A stretch of DNA of 64,000 bases from Sva-07 sp963728195 (GCA_963728195.1 CAVSIX010000011.1:186001-250000); one strand, 5' to 3'. Positions 26,861-36,129 are shown, counted from the stretch's first letter. Notes: generated by a model not told the origin, from the sequence alone. A program made the numbers and translations.

Positions 26861-27888
26861 TGGCCGTCACCGTGTACTACGCCGAGGATGCAGATCCTTC
26901 GATCATCCGTGGCAAGAAGGTGGCCGTCATCGGCTACGGGTCGCAGGGCCACGCCCACGCGCTCAACCTGAAGGAGTCGGGAGTCGACGTCGTCGTCGGC
27001 CTGCGCCCCGAGTCGTCGTCGGTGGCCAAGGCCGAGGCCGCCGGTCTCAACGTGATGACGATCGACGAGGCAGCGGAGTGGGCCGACGTGATCATGCTGC
27101 TCGCGCCCGACACCGAGCAGAAGGCGATCTACGACGCCCACATCGCGTCGCACATGACCGACGGCAAGGCGCTCGCCTTCGCCCACGGGTTCAACATCCG
27201 CTTCGATCGCATCCAGCCGCCCGCCGGCTGCGACGTGATCATGATCGCCCCGAAGGGCCCGGGCCACCTGGTGCGTCGCACCTACACCGAAGGCGGCGGC
27301 GTGCCCGCGCTGATCGCCGTCGCACAGGACGCCACCGGCCAGGCCCGCGAGATCGCCATGTCGTACGCCGATGCGATCGGCGGCACCCGCGCCGGCGTGA
27401 TCGAGACGACGTTCGCCGAGGAGACCGAGACCGACCTGTTCGGCGAGCAGGCGGTGCTGTGCGGTGGCCTCACCGCACTCGTGCGGGCCGGGTTCGAGAC
27501 CCTGACCGAGGCGGGCTACGCCCCTGAGATGGCGTATTTCGAGTGCCTCCACGAGGTGAAGCTGATCGTCGACCTCATGTACGAAGAGGGCATCGCCGGG
27601 ATGCGCTACTCGATCTCCGACACCGCCGAGTACGGCGACCTGACCCGCGGCTCGCGCGTCGTCAACGCCGATACGAAGGCGGAGATGAAGAAGATCCTCG
27701 AGGAGATCCAGAGCGGCCAGTTCGCCGCCGAGTGGATCGCCGAGTCCGAGGCGGGGCGCCCGAACTACAAGCGCATGCAGGAAGAGGGCAAGGCGCACCC
27801 GATCGAGGAGACCGGCGGCGAGCTGCGCGACATGATGCCGTTCATCCGTGCGGGCAAGCAGAAGGTCTCCGACATCTCCGGCGGCTGA
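26860..27888 (+). CDS. ilvC: Ketol-acid reductoisomerase
   Basis: Isomerises and reduces acetolactate or acetohydroxybutyrate with NADPH and Mg2+. Rossmann loop VAVIGYGSQGHAHALNLKESG, the class I GLRPESSSVAKAEAAG cofactor segment, HGFNIRFDRI, APKGPGHLVRRTY, and the metal-binding DLFGEQAVLCGGLTALV and MRYSISDTAEYGDL. 342 residues, class I length. Last gene of the attenuated operon; no leu genes follow. Confidence 0.98.
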   Translation: MAVTVYYAEDADPSIIRGKKVAVIGYGSQGHAHALNLKESGVDVVVGLRPESSSVAKAEAAGLNVMTIDEAAEWADVIMLLAPDTEQKAIYDAHIASHMTDGKALAFAHGFNIRFDRIQPPAGCDVIMIAPKGPGHLVRRTYTEGGGVPALIAVAQDATGQAREIAMSYADAIGGTRAGVIETTFAEETETDLFGEQAVLCGGLTALVRAGFETLTEAGYAPEMAYFECLHEVKLIVDLMYEEGIAGMRYSISDTAEYGDLTRGSRVVNADTKAEMKKILEEIQSGQFAAEWIAESEAGRPNYKRMQEEGKAHPIEETGGELRDMMPFIRAGKQKVSDISGG

Positions 27889-28027
27889 TCTTGGTGTGCT
27901 CGGCCTCACGTCGGGTCGGAGCGGTGCAATCGAGGTCGGCCGAGCGTCAGCCTTGGTCGCTGGCGCTTCCGGCGGCGACCGCGCCTGAACTGGCTGCGCC
28001 GCGGGCGGTTCGAGTGGCTGGTGCGCG

Positions 28028-28666
28028 ATGACCACCGCAGCGTGGACGTTCGCAGGGGTCTTCGCGGTCGCGGCGGCAGCGAACTGGTGGAGCCGGCTCG
28101 ACGATCGGCGCCGCCGGACCGAATTGTGGAGCAAGCCGCTCGCGCTGCTCGCCCTCATCGCCGTCGCAGTGGCGCTGCAACCGGCGGATCAACTGGTCCG
28201 GGCCTGGTTCGTGACCGCGCTCGTCTGCTCGCTCGCCGGTGACGTGTTCCTGCTGTACGGCGACCGGTACTTCGTGCCCGGGCTGGTGTCGTTCCTGTTC
28301 GCTCACCTCGCGTACACGTTCGGATTCGTGGCGTTCGGTGACTGGTCGTCGGCCGGATTCGTCCTCGGTGCGCTGATGACGGCGGTGCTCGCCGCTGCGA
28401 TCGGGGTGCGCATCGTGATCGCGGCACGCCGCAAAGAGCGCGTGCTCGGCCCTGCGGTGGCCGGCTACCTGGTGGCGATCTCGCTGATGTTCTGCGCGGC
28501 GATGGCAACCGGCAACACGTGGGCGATCGTCGGGGCGGCGTTGTTCGTGGCCTCCGACTCGGTGCTCGGCTGGCGCCAGTTCGTCGCCGACGCCCGGTGG
28601 ATGCCGGTCACGATCATGGTCACGTACCACCTCGGCCAGGCAGGACTCGTCGCCAGCCTCCTCTGA
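28028..28666 (+). CDS. YhhN-family membrane protein (lysoplasmalogenase-like)
   Basis: A 212-residue protein with about seven to eight hydrophobic segments. Typical YhhN elements: WSKPLALLALIAVAVAL, TALVCSLAGDVFLLY with the conserved Asp, FLFAHLAYTFGF, and FVASDSVLGWRQF near the end. In animals and Legionella the family hydrolyses lysoplasmalogens; the substrate in actinobacteria is uncertain. Two copies of the 40-bp palindrome follow its stop within five bases. Confidence 0.85.
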   Translation: MTTAAWTFAGVFAVAAAANWWSRLDDRRRRTELWSKPLALLALIAVAVALQPADQLVRAWFVTALVCSLAGDVFLLYGDRYFVPGLVSFLFAHLAYTFGFVAFGDWSSAGFVLGALMTAVLAAAIGVRIVIAARRKERVLGPAVAGYLVAISLMFCAAMATGNTWAIVGAALFVASDSVLGWRQFVADARWMPVTIMVTYHLGQAGLVASLL

Positions 28667-28670
28667 TCAC

Positions 28671-28710
28671 CGATGAGCGAAGTGACGGGATTCGGTCGGT
28701 TGGCTCATCG
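28671..28710 (+). repeat. 40-bp palindromic dispersed repeat, copy 2
   Basis: Same length and alignment as copy 1. Arms CGATGAGCGAA and TTGGCTCATCG pair with one mismatch. First of a tandem pair spaced 61 bases, in the YhhN-metY gap. Confidence 0.9.
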
Positions 28711-28731
28711 CAAGCCGAGGTCGAGCGACAC

Positions 28732-28771
28732 CGATGAGCGAAGTGACGGCATCTGGTCGGTTGGCTCATCG
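28732..28771 (+). repeat. 40-bp palindromic dispersed repeat, copy 3
   Basis: Same orientation as copy 2 and differing from it at three positions in the centre. Together they fill most of the 175-base gap before metY. Confidence 0.9.
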
Positions 28772-28826
28772 CAGAGTGAGGGCGCGGCGGTCTGAAACCC
28801 GACTTGTGCGGTCGGGAATACAGCGG

Positions 28827-28832
28827 TAGCGT
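28827..28832 (+). promoter_or_regulatory. -10 element TAGCGT upstream of the sulfhydrylase gene
   Basis: TAGCGT ends nine bases before the ATG at 28842, so the 5' UTR would be absent or two to three bases. No riboswitch-like structure was seen ahead of this methionine gene. Confidence 0.5.
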
Positions 28833-28841
28833 CCCCGCACT

Positions 28842-30155
28842 ATGAGTGACTCCTGGGGTTTCGAGACCAAGCAAGTCCACGTCGGCGGCGAACCCGATCC
28901 GACCACCGGTGCGAGGGCGGTACCGATCTACCAGACGACGTCGTACCAGTTCCGCGACACCGATCATGCCGCCAACCTGTTCGGCCTCGCTGAGATCGGC
29001 AACATCTACACCAGGATCATGAACCCGACGCAGGCGGCGCTCGAAGCCCGCGTCAACGCGCTCGAGGGCGGATGCACGACGGCGGTCGGTCTCCCCGGCA
29101 CGCTGGCGGTCGCCTCCGGCCAGGCCGCCGAGACCCTCGCGTTCATGACGCTGTGCGAGTCCGGCGACCACGTCGTCGCATCGCCGTCGCTGTACGGCGG
29201 CACCTACAACCTGCTGCACTACACACTGCCGAAGTTCGGCGTCGAGGTCACGTTCGTCGACGATCCCGACGACCTGTCGCAGTGGGAGGCGGCGATCAAG
29301 CCCAACACCAAGGTGCTGTACGGCGAGGTGATCCCGAACCCGAAGAACGACGTGCTCGACATCGAGGGCATCGCCGGGGTCGCCCACGCGAACGGCATCC
29401 CGCTGATGGTCGACAACACGGTCCCGACGCCGTACCTGATCCGTCCGCTCGAGTGGGGCGCCGACATCGTGATCCACAGCCTCACGAAGTTCATGGGCGG
29501 TCACGGCACGTCGGTCGCCGGTGCGATCGTCGACGGCGGCACGTTCGACTATGCCGCGTCGGGCCGGTTCCCGAACTTCACCGAGCCCGACCCGAGCTAT
29601 CACGGGCTCGCCTACTTCCCGGCGCTCGGCCACGGCGCCTTCATCCTCAAGGCCCGCGTGCAGATGCTGCGCGACATGGGTCTCGCCATCTCGCCGTTCA
29701 ACGCGTTCCTGATCCTGCAGGGCATCGAGACGCTGAGCCTGCGGATGGAGCGCCACTTCGCCAACGCCCAGAAGGTCGCCGAGTACCTCGACGGCCACGA
29801 CCAGGTCAGCTCGGTCAGCTATGCCGGTCTGCCGTCGAGCCCGTGGCACGAGCGGGCGACCAAGCTCGGTGGTGGCCGCGGCTACGGCTCGGTGCTCGCA
29901 TTCGAGATCGAGGGCGGTCTGGAAGCGGGCAAGAAGTTCGTCGAGGGTGCCGAGTTGCACAGTCACGTCGCCAACATCGGCGACGTTCGCAGCCTCGTGA
30001 TCCACCCGGCGAGCACGACGCACAGCCAGCTGACGCCCGAAGAGCAGCTCGCCTCTGCGGTCGGTCCCGGCCTGATCCGCCTGAGCGTCGGCATCGAGTC
30101 GATCGACGACATCATCGCCGACCTCGACCACGCCTTCGCCGCCGCCACGTCCTGA
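28842..30155 (+). CDS. O-acetylhomoserine (O-acetylserine) sulfhydrylase
   Basis: PLP enzyme making homocysteine from O-acetylhomoserine and sulfide. Family blocks: GARAVPIYQTTSYQF at the N-terminus, YTRIMNPTQAALEARVNALEGG, ASGQAAETLAFMTL and the Schiff-base Lys in IHSLTKFMGGHGTSVAG. At 437 residues it has the length of the MetY/Met17 class rather than the ~390 of cystathionine synthases. C-terminal SVGIESIDDIIADLDHAF is typical. A 37-bp terminator repeat follows the stop by six bases. Confidence 0.94.
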   Translation: MSDSWGFETKQVHVGGEPDPTTGARAVPIYQTTSYQFRDTDHAANLFGLAEIGNIYTRIMNPTQAALEARVNALEGGCTTAVGLPGTLAVASGQAAETLAFMTLCESGDHVVASPSLYGGTYNLLHYTLPKFGVEVTFVDDPDDLSQWEAAIKPNTKVLYGEVIPNPKNDVLDIEGIAGVAHANGIPLMVDNTVPTPYLIRPLEWGADIVIHSLTKFMGGHGTSVAGAIVDGGTFDYAASGRFPNFTEPDPSYHGLAYFPALGHGAFILKARVQMLRDMGLAISPFNAFLILQGIETLSLRMERHFANAQKVAEYLDGHDQVSSVSYAGLPSSPWHERATKLGGGRGYGSVLAFEIEGGLEAGKKFVEGAELHSHVANIGDVRSLVIHPASTTHSQLTPEEQLASAVGPGLIRLSVGIESIDDIIADLDHAFAAATS

Positions 30156-30160
30156 GCGTG

Positions 30161-30197
30161 ACCGTTACGCCTGGGGTCTGACCCCTGGCGTAACGGT
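30161..30197. terminator. 37-bp repeated hairpin, copy 2 (bidirectional terminator)
   Basis: ACCGTTACGCC and GGCGTAACGGT frame a GGGGT/ACCCC stem with a CTG loop; 17-base arms with a single mismatch. Between the sulfhydrylase stop and the stop of the convergent PAC2 gene. Confidence 0.88.
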
Positions 30198-31048
30198 CAG
30201 TCGTCGCGTTGGTCGCGCAGGAAGTCCTCGAACGCACTGCCGAGGTCGTCGGCTGACGGGATCTGCGCTTCGGCGCGCCGATCGAACTCCGCTTCGAGGA
30301 GTTGCACGTACATCTTGAGCTGCTCGTCGTTTGCGGCGATCTCGTCGTGGACGTCGCGCCAGCTGTCGACCTGGTCGCTGAAATCGGTGGTGTTCGGGAC
30401 GTCCAGTACGTGGCTGAGGTGTCGCACGAGCGCTGCGGTCGCCTGCGGGTGCTCGGCGTTCATCAGGTAGTGGGGGATGCCCACGCGCAACGACACCGAC
30501 GGGATGGTGCGGGCCTCGAGTTCGGCCTGTAGCACCCCGACCACGCCCGTGATGCCCTGGTAACTCGGTGCCACCAGTCCGAGCCGTCGGGCGAGGTCGG
30601 CGTTCGCCGTGCTGCCGGTGACGGGCGGCGTGCGGCTGTGCGGGATCGCCTCGGCCCCCGAGCCCACCGTGACGACGGCTTCGCAGCCGAGTGCCTCGGC
30701 GACGACGACGATCGCCTCGACGTAGGTCTTCCAGTGCAGGTGCGGCTCGACGCCGATCAGGCCGACGACGTCGCGGTGGCCGGGATTGCGCTGGAGGACG
30801 AACTCGTTGCTCGGCCACACGATCTCGCGGATGTCGTCGTCGATCGACACGTGCGGGCGTTGTTGCGTGAAGTCGTAGAACGGGTCGGGGTCGATCGAGC
30901 CGACGGTGACGGCGTGATCGTCGCTGATGAACGCGCTGACCGCCTGCGTCGCCGCGCTCGCCACGTCGAACCAGCCCTCGAGGCCCACGAGCATCACCGG
31001 ACGTTCCAGCGCACCGATGTCGCCGGTGCCGAAGTCGAGAACCTCCAT
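30197..31048 (-). CDS. PAC2 family protein
   Basis: A 283-residue protein of the PAC2 (proteasome assembly chaperone 2-like) family common in Actinobacteria and archaea. Characteristic segments: RPVMLVGLEGWFDVASAATQAV, VGLIGVEPHLHWKTYVEAIV, GSGAEAIPHSRTPPVTGSTAN, SYQGITGVVGVLQ and RVGIPHYLMNAEHPQATAALVRHLS. The bacterial role is not known; a link with the actinobacterial proteasome is a guess. ATG at 31048 is used, with GTG at 31057 as an alternative. It lies 14 bases after serC and is probably in its operon. Confidence 0.87.
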   Translation of the reverse strand: MEVLDFGTGDIGALERPVMLVGLEGWFDVASAATQAVSAFISDDHAVTVGSIDPDPFYDFTQQRPHVSIDDDIREIVWPSNEFVLQRNPGHRDVVGLIGVEPHLHWKTYVEAIVVVAEALGCEAVVTVGSGAEAIPHSRTPPVTGSTANADLARRLGLVAPSYQGITGVVGVLQAELEARTIPSVSLRVGIPHYLMNAEHPQATAALVRHLSHVLDVPNTTDFSDQVDSWRDVHDEIAANDEQLKMYVQLLEAEFDRRAEAQIPSADDLGSAFEDFLRDQRDD

Positions 31049-31062
31049 CGCGTCCACGGTGA

Positions 31063-32211
31063 TCAGGTCAACGTAGCGACGACGTGATCGATCGAACGGG
31101 TCAGGGCCTCGACGTCGGACGGATCGATCGCCGGGAACATCCCGACGCGCAGCTGGTTGCGACCGAGCTTGCGGTACGCGTCGGTGTCGACGATGCCGTT
31201 GGCGCGCAACGCCTTGTTGACCGCAGCGGCGTCGATCGACTCGTCGAGATCGATCGTGCCGACGACGTTCGACCGCTTCGCCGGATCGGTGACGAACGGG
31301 TTCGCCCAGTCACGCGCGTCGGCCCAGCCGTACAGCGTCGCCGCCGACGTTGCGCTGCGACCGGCGGCGAACTGCATGCCGCCGTTGTCGAGCATCCAGC
31401 GGATCTGCGCATCGAGCAGCACGAGCGTCGCCAGTGCCGGCGTGTTGTACGTCTGGTTCTGCAGCGAATTGTCGAGTGCGATCTGCAGGTCGAGTGACGC
31501 CGGTCGCCACCGGTTGCTGGCACCGATCGTGCGGATGCGTTCGAGCGCTGCCGGCGAGCACGCCGCCAGCCACAACCCGCCGTCGGAGGCGAAGCACTTC
31601 TGGGGAGCGAAGTAGTACACGTCGACCTCGGCGGGGTCCCACCGCAGACCGCCGGCGGCGGACGTCGCGTCGACCGCGACGAGTGCGGTGTCGGCCGACG
31701 TGCCGGCGGGTCGCCTGAGCTCCATGGCGACCCCGGTGGACGTCTCGTTGTGCGTGAGCGCATAGAGGTCGATGCCGTCCTCGGCGACGGCGTCGGGATG
31801 GGTGCCGGTGTCGGAGCGGATCACGGTCGGCTCGCCCAGATGCGGCGCCGCGGCGGCAGCCTCGGCGAACTTCGACGAGAACTCGCCGAACACCAGGTGT
31901 TGGCTGCGGTGGTCGATCAGACCGAACGTCGCCACGTCCCAGAAGACCGTCGAACCACCGTTGCCCAGCACGATTTCCCAACCGTCGGGGAGTGCGAACA
32001 GTTCGTCGAGGCCCGACCGTACCGAGCCGACCAGGTTCTTGACCGCCGGCTGGCGGTGCGAGGTACCGAGCACCGTGTCGCCGGCGGCGACCAGCGCAGC
32101 GAGCTGTTCGGGACGGACCTTCGAGGGACCGCATCCGAAGCGGCCGTCGGCCGGCAGCACGTCGGCGGGGATCACGATGGTTGCGGGGTCGTCGCTCACG
32201 GCCACCAGCAT
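31063..32211 (-). CDS. serC: Phosphoserine transaminase
   Basis: Second step of serine synthesis: 3-phosphohydroxypyruvate plus Glu to phosphoserine. This is the actinobacterial/archaeal SerC branch, starting with PADVLPADGRFGCGPSKVRPEQL. Other blocks: GTSHRQPAVKNLVGSVRSGL, LGNGGSTVFWDVATF, LTHNETSTGVAMEL and YFAPQKCFASDGGLWLA with the PLP Lys. 382 residues from the ATG; a GTG four codons later (32199) matches family starts equally well. Divergent from an aminotransferase gene. Confidence 0.93.
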   Translation of the reverse strand: MLVAVSDDPATIVIPADVLPADGRFGCGPSKVRPEQLAALVAAGDTVLGTSHRQPAVKNLVGSVRSGLDELFALPDGWEIVLGNGGSTVFWDVATFGLIDHRSQHLVFGEFSSKFAEAAAAAPHLGEPTVIRSDTGTHPDAVAEDGIDLYALTHNETSTGVAMELRRPAGTSADTALVAVDATSAAGGLRWDPAEVDVYYFAPQKCFASDGGLWLAACSPAALERIRTIGASNRWRPASLDLQIALDNSLQNQTYNTPALATLVLLDAQIRWMLDNGGMQFAAGRSATSAATLYGWADARDWANPFVTDPAKRSNVVGTIDLDESIDAAAVNKALRANGIVDTDAYRKLGRNQLRVGMFPAIDPSDVEALTRSIDHVVATLT

Positions 32212-32295
32212 GGCGCCTGAGGGGCCCGATCCCACGAACGGTTGCAGCCGGATTCCTCGTTGGGATGGGCCAGCCGCTGTGGCAGGCTGGCGGAC

Positions 32296-33490
32296 GTGAA
32301 CCGCACCTCCCGACGACTCGCTTCGATCGCCCCCTCTGCCACCCTTGCCGTCGACGCCAAGGCCAAGGCCCTACAGGCCGCCGGCGAGAACGTGATCGGT
32401 TTCGGCGCCGGCGAGCCCGACTTCCCCACGCCCGCCCACATCGTCGAGGCCGCGGTGGCAGCGTGCCGTGATCCGAAGAACCACAAGTACTCGCCGGCCG
32501 GCGGACTCCCCGACCTCAAAGAAGCGATCGCCGCGAAGACGCAGCGCGACTCGGGCTTCGAGTGTGCGGCCTCGCAGGTGCTGGTCACCAACGGCGGCAA
32601 GCACGCGGTCTACACGGCGTTCGCTGCGCTGTGCGATCCCGGCGACGAGGTGATCTGCCCAGCCCCGTACTGGACGACCTATCCGGAGGCGATCACGCTC
32701 GCCGGTGGTGTACCGGTCGTCGTCGACACCGACGCCGCCAGCGGTTTCCAGGTGACGATCGACCAACTCGATGCGGCCTACACCGATCGCACCAAGGTGC
32801 TCCTGTTCGTGAGCCCCGACAACCCGTCCGGATCGGTGTGCCCGCCCGACATGGTGACGGCGATCGGCGAGTGGGCGCTCGAACGCGGCGTCTGGGTGAT
32901 CACCGACGAGATCTACGAGCACCTCACCTACGGCGACAACACCTTCGTGTCGATGCCGACGGTCGTGCCGGAACTCGCCAACCAGTGCATCATCGTCAAC
33001 GGTGTCGCCAAGACCTACGCGATGACCGGCTGGCGTGTCGGGTGGATGATCGGGCCCGACGACGTCGTCAAGGCCTCGACCAACTTCCAGAGCCACGCCA
33101 CGTCGAACGTCGCCAACGTCGTCCCAGCGCGCCGCGCTCGCAGCGGTGTCGGGGTCGCTCGACGACGTGGTGATGATGCGCAGCGCCTTTGCGCGCCGGG
33201 CGCAGACGATGTGGACGATGCTCAACGCGATCGACGGCGTGACCTGCCTCGAACCGCAGGGCGCGTTCTACGCGTACCCCGACCTCACCGGTCTGCTCGG
33301 CCGGCCGATCGACGGGGTGACGGCGACGACCACCCTCGAACTCGCCGACCTCGTGCTCGACAAGGCGAAGGTCGCGTTCGTGCCCGGTGAAGCGTTCGGA
33401 CTCGGTGGCTACGGCCGGTTCTCGTTCGCCCTCGGCGACGACGACCTGGTCGAGGGCATCGAACGCTTCGCCGCCCTCGTCAACGCCTGA
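32296..33490 (+). pseudogene. Aspartate aminotransferase-like gene split by a one-base insertion
   Basis: Class I PLP aminotransferase (AspB type). From the GTG at 32296 the frame reads RTSRRLASIAPSATLAVDAKAK, FGAGEPDFPTPAHIV, YSPAGGLPDLKEAI, VSPDNPSGSV, DEIYEHLTYG and the PLP Lys in VNGVAKTYAMTGWRVGWM, then loses homology after SHATSNVANV at 33120. Removing one base at about 33121 restores SQRAALAAVSGSLDDVV, and the plus-one frame then runs on to the proper end (FVPGEAFGLGGYGRFSFAL) at 33490. So the gene is intact apart from one extra G in ACGTCGTCCC. It may be a recent pseudogene or a sequencing error. Confidence 0.85.
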
Positions 33491-33524
33491 CCGGAGCTCG
33501 TCCTCGCAGCGTCTCGGGCCCGAG

Positions 33525-34466
33525 TCAGTGCGCGGGTTCGACGTGTTCGTGCTCGTGGAGCGGCTCGACGGTCACGAACCGGACGGCGATGAGATCGACC
33601 GCCACGACGACGGCGGCACCGACGATGATCAACAGCACCGGGACCGCCACGTCGTCGCGCGGCAACGTCATCGTGGTCGTGTTCGTGCCGTTCGGCCACG
33701 GCCACAACACTCGGGTCGAACCGAGCATCAGCCCGATCATGGCCGCCAGCACCCACCGGTGGTAGCGCTCGAGCAGCCAGTTGAGCAGCGTCGAGAACAG
33801 GGCGAGGCCGACCACGCATCCGAGCGAGAAGGCGATCAGCACACCGAAGTCCCGATCGTTCACCGCACCGAGCACCTCGGTGTACATGCCGAGCATCACG
33901 AGGATGAACGACCCGGAGATGCCGGGCAGGATCATCGCGCAGATCGCGATGGCGCCGGCGAGGAAGAAGATCCACCACGGCTCGGTGACCACCTCGAGCG
34001 CCGAGTCGGCAACCTCGGTGTCCGAACGCAGACCGAGCAGCAGGAACATCGACACTCCGATGCCGAGCATCAGTGCGATCGAGACGCCATCGATCCGGTC
34101 GAGCATCCGCAAAGCGACCCAGATCGAACCGAGGATCAGCCCGAAGAAGAGCGCCGACATCCGGATCGGCTGTTCGTGCAGCAGCGTCTCGATCACCGAC
34201 GAGAGTGCGACGACGGCCGCGAGGATCCCGCCCAACAGCGTGAACAGCCAGATCCACTCGATGCGCTTCAGCGTGTCGACGGCTCCGGCGACGTCGCGGG
34301 TGAGCAGTTGCTTCAGCGCATGCGCACCCTGGCTGATGTTGTGGATCAGCTGGTCGTAGATACCGAGGACCAGCGCCACGGTGCCGCCCGACACGCCCGG
34401 CACGATGTCGGCCGAACCCATGGCGAAACCGCGGACGGCCTGGGCGGCGGGGGTGGGAATTCGCAC
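33525..34466 (-). CDS. DUF368 membrane protein (PopT-like undecaprenyl-phosphate translocase)
   Basis: A 313-residue polytopic protein with about eight to nine hydrophobic segments. The two inverted DUF368 signatures are present: FAMGSADIVPGVSGGTVALVLGIY at the start and AICAMILPGISGSFILVMLGMY in the middle. DUF368 proteins have been reported to return undecaprenyl phosphate across the membrane for cell-wall synthesis; assignment here is by family only. The His/Glu-rich C-terminus (EPLHEHEHVEPAH) may bind metal. It lies 36 bases downstream of cobT on the same strand. Confidence 0.86.
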   Translation of the reverse strand: MRIPTPAAQAVRGFAMGSADIVPGVSGGTVALVLGIYDQLIHNISQGAHALKQLLTRDVAGAVDTLKRIEWIWLFTLLGGILAAVVALSSVIETLLHEQPIRMSALFFGLILGSIWVALRMLDRIDGVSIALMLGIGVSMFLLLGLRSDTEVADSALEVVTEPWWIFFLAGAIAICAMILPGISGSFILVMLGMYTEVLGAVNDRDFGVLIAFSLGCVVGLALFSTLLNWLLERYHRWVLAAMIGLMLGSTRVLWPWPNGTNTTTMTLPRDDVAVPVLLIIVGAAVVVAVDLIAVRFVTVEPLHEHEHVEPAH

Positions 34467-34502
34467 GCAGCGAGGCTAGCGACGAAGCGTTGCCGTCCGC
34501 TG

Positions 34503-35498
34503 TCAGACGTGGAACCACTCGTCGTAGGTCGGCACCTTGGTGACGCCGGCGCAGGCCATCGCGATCAGCGGCACCGCTGCCATCGCACCGGAGCCCTCGC
34601 CGATGCGCATGTCGAGATCGAGCAGCGGGCGTTTGCCGAGTCGCTCGAGCAGCTTGCGGTGGCCGGGTTCGGTGGAGCAGTGACCGACCGTGCAGTGATC
34701 GAGCGCTGCAGGGTCGACCATCACCAACGGGAGGACCGCAGAGGTGGTGACGTAGCCGTCGAGCACGACGGGGATCGAACGGTGACGAGCGGCGACGGTC
34801 GCTGCGGCGATCGCCACGAGCTCGGAGCCGCCGACCTCGCGCAGGATGTCGAGTGGATCGGTGATGCCGGCGATGCGGCGCACCGACTCCTGCACGGCGG
34901 CACGCTTGCGTGCGAGCCCCTCGTCGTCGACGCCGGTTCCCCGGCCGACCCATGCAGCGGTCTCACCACCTGCCAGTGCGGCGGCGATGGCGGCTGACGG
35001 CGTGGTGTTGCCGATGCCGATCTCGCCGACGACGAGCAGATCACAGTCGAGTGCGTCGACGGCGTCGAACGCGATGCGCACGATCTCGTCGAAGCGTTCG
35101 ACGCTGAGCGCCGGCTCGTACCTGATGTCGCCGGTCGGACGGCCGATGCCGACGTCGATCGCCTGCACCGATGCGCCGGCGATGTCGGCGAAGGCGGTGA
35201 TCGTGGAGCGGCCCTGCTGGAACGCGCCGAACAGCGCTTCGGTGATCCCCGTCGGGTAGACGCTGACCTTCGTTGCCGCAGCGACGCCGTGGTCGGCGGC
35301 GAACACGAGCGCCGCCGGTCGGTCGACGGCGGGTGACGTGGTGCGCTGCCACCCGGCCACCCAGGCGGCGATCTCGTCGAGCCACGCGAGGGCGCCACTC
35401 GGTCGCAGCAGGTGTGCGGCGCGCTCGTGGACGGCGCCGAACGCAGCCGTGTCGTGTTCGGGCAGATCGACCAGGCGGTCTCGCAACACCGAGGTCAT
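34503..35498 (-). CDS. cobT: Nicotinate-nucleotide-dimethylbenzimidazole phosphoribosyltransferase
   Basis: Activates the lower ligand of cobalamin as alpha-ribazole phosphate. Motifs: AALVFAADHGVAAATKVSVYP, GEIGIGNTTPSAAIAAAL, a GRGTGVDDEGLARKR segment, and the catalytic Glu in MRIGEGSGAMAAVPLI. 331 residues. Six bases follow cobO, so cobO-cobT is an operon for late cobalamin assembly. Presence with a B12 uptake operon next door suggests salvage of corrinoids with lower-ligand attachment. Confidence 0.94.
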   Translation of the reverse strand: MTSVLRDRLVDLPEHDTAAFGAVHERAAHLLRPSGALAWLDEIAAWVAGWQRTTSPAVDRPAALVFAADHGVAAATKVSVYPTGITEALFGAFQQGRSTITAFADIAGASVQAIDVGIGRPTGDIRYEPALSVERFDEIVRIAFDAVDALDCDLLVVGEIGIGNTTPSAAIAAALAGGETAAWVGRGTGVDDEGLARKRAAVQESVRRIAGITDPLDILREVGGSELVAIAAATVAARHRSIPVVLDGYVTTSAVLPLVMVDPAALDHCTVGHCSTEPGHRKLLERLGKRPLLDLDMRIGEGSGAMAAVPLIAMACAGVTKVPTYDEWFHV

Positions 35499-35504
35499 CT
35501 CGCC

Positions 35505-36089
35505 TCAGTAGTCGATCCCGCGCATCGCACGGATCCCTTGCTGGTAGGCGTGTTTGACCTCTCGCATCTCCGTGACGGTGTCGGCGAGTTCGATCAACTC
35601 CGGTGCGGCGTCGCGTCCGGTGATGATCACGTTGACGTGGCGCGGTCGGGTGGCGATCGCTTCGACGATGTCGCCGACGTCGATCCAGCCGAACGACGGC
35701 AGATAGGTGAGCTCGTCGAAGATGACGAGTTCGTGTCCGCCGGCGTGCATGATCTCGACGGCCGTCGCCCATCCCCTGGCGGCGTGGGCCCGATCGTTGG
35801 CCAGGTCGGACGAGTCCCAGGTGAACCCGTCGCCGAATGCGTGCCAGTCGACGCCGAGTTGGCGGCCGATCTTCTCCTCGCCCACCTTCCAGTCGCCCGA
35901 CTTGATGAACTGCACGACGGCGACGTTCCATCCGCGTGCGACCGCGCGAATCATCATGCCGAATGCGGACGACGACTTGCCCTTGCCGTTGCCGGTGTTG
36001 ACCAACACGAGCGAGTCGGCGCTACGAAGCCCGTCGGGGCGGGGATCCTGTGTGGGGACGGCGTCGACGTCGTCTTCGTGGTTGCTCAT
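35505..36089 (-). CDS. cobO: Cob(I)yrinic acid a,c-diamide adenosyltransferase
   Basis: ATP:corrinoid adenosyltransferase of the CobA/CobO type, 194 residues. The P-loop is NTGNGKGKSSSAFGMM near residue 35, followed by VAVVQFIKSGDWKVGEE, and VIFDELTYLPSFGWI and NVIITGRDAAPELIELADTVTEMREVKHAYQQGI at the C-terminus. ATG at 36089 has TACGCT ten bases upstream on the minus strand. It is divergent from the riboswitch-controlled B12 transport operon. Confidence 0.95.
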   Translation of the reverse strand: MSNHEDDVDAVPTQDPRPDGLRSADSLVLVNTGNGKGKSSSAFGMMIRAVARGWNVAVVQFIKSGDWKVGEEKIGRQLGVDWHAFGDGFTWDSSDLANDRAHAARGWATAVEIMHAGGHELVIFDELTYLPSFGWIDVGDIVEAIATRPRHVNVIITGRDAAPELIELADTVTEMREVKHAYQQGIRAMRGIDY

Positions 36090-36117
36090 CAGCTTGGGGA
36101 GCGTACGCAGGCAGCAG

Positions 36118-36123
36118 TACGAT
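36118..36123 (+). promoter_or_regulatory. -10 element TACGAT upstream of the cobalamin riboswitch
   Basis: TACGAT would start transcription near 36130, just ahead of the aptamer. No clear -35 match was found. Confidence 0.4.
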
Positions 36124-36129
36124 GTCGAA

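Noticed and set aside
27898..27945. GCTCGGCC / GGCCGAGC inverted repeat after ilvC
   Set aside because: The loop is more than 30 bases and there is no T-tract; too weak to call a terminator.
28673..28795. Short ORF starting inside the palindrome copy 2 and running through copy 3 (MSEVTGFGRLAHR onward)
   Set aside because: It exists only because the repeat carries an ATG; no ribosome site and no conserved continuation, so it is not listed as a gene.
28793..28842. SAM riboswitch ahead of the sulfhydrylase gene
   Set aside because: The only structure is a six-base CCCGAC/GTCGGG hairpin and the RNA appears to start next to the ATG, leaving no room for an aptamer.
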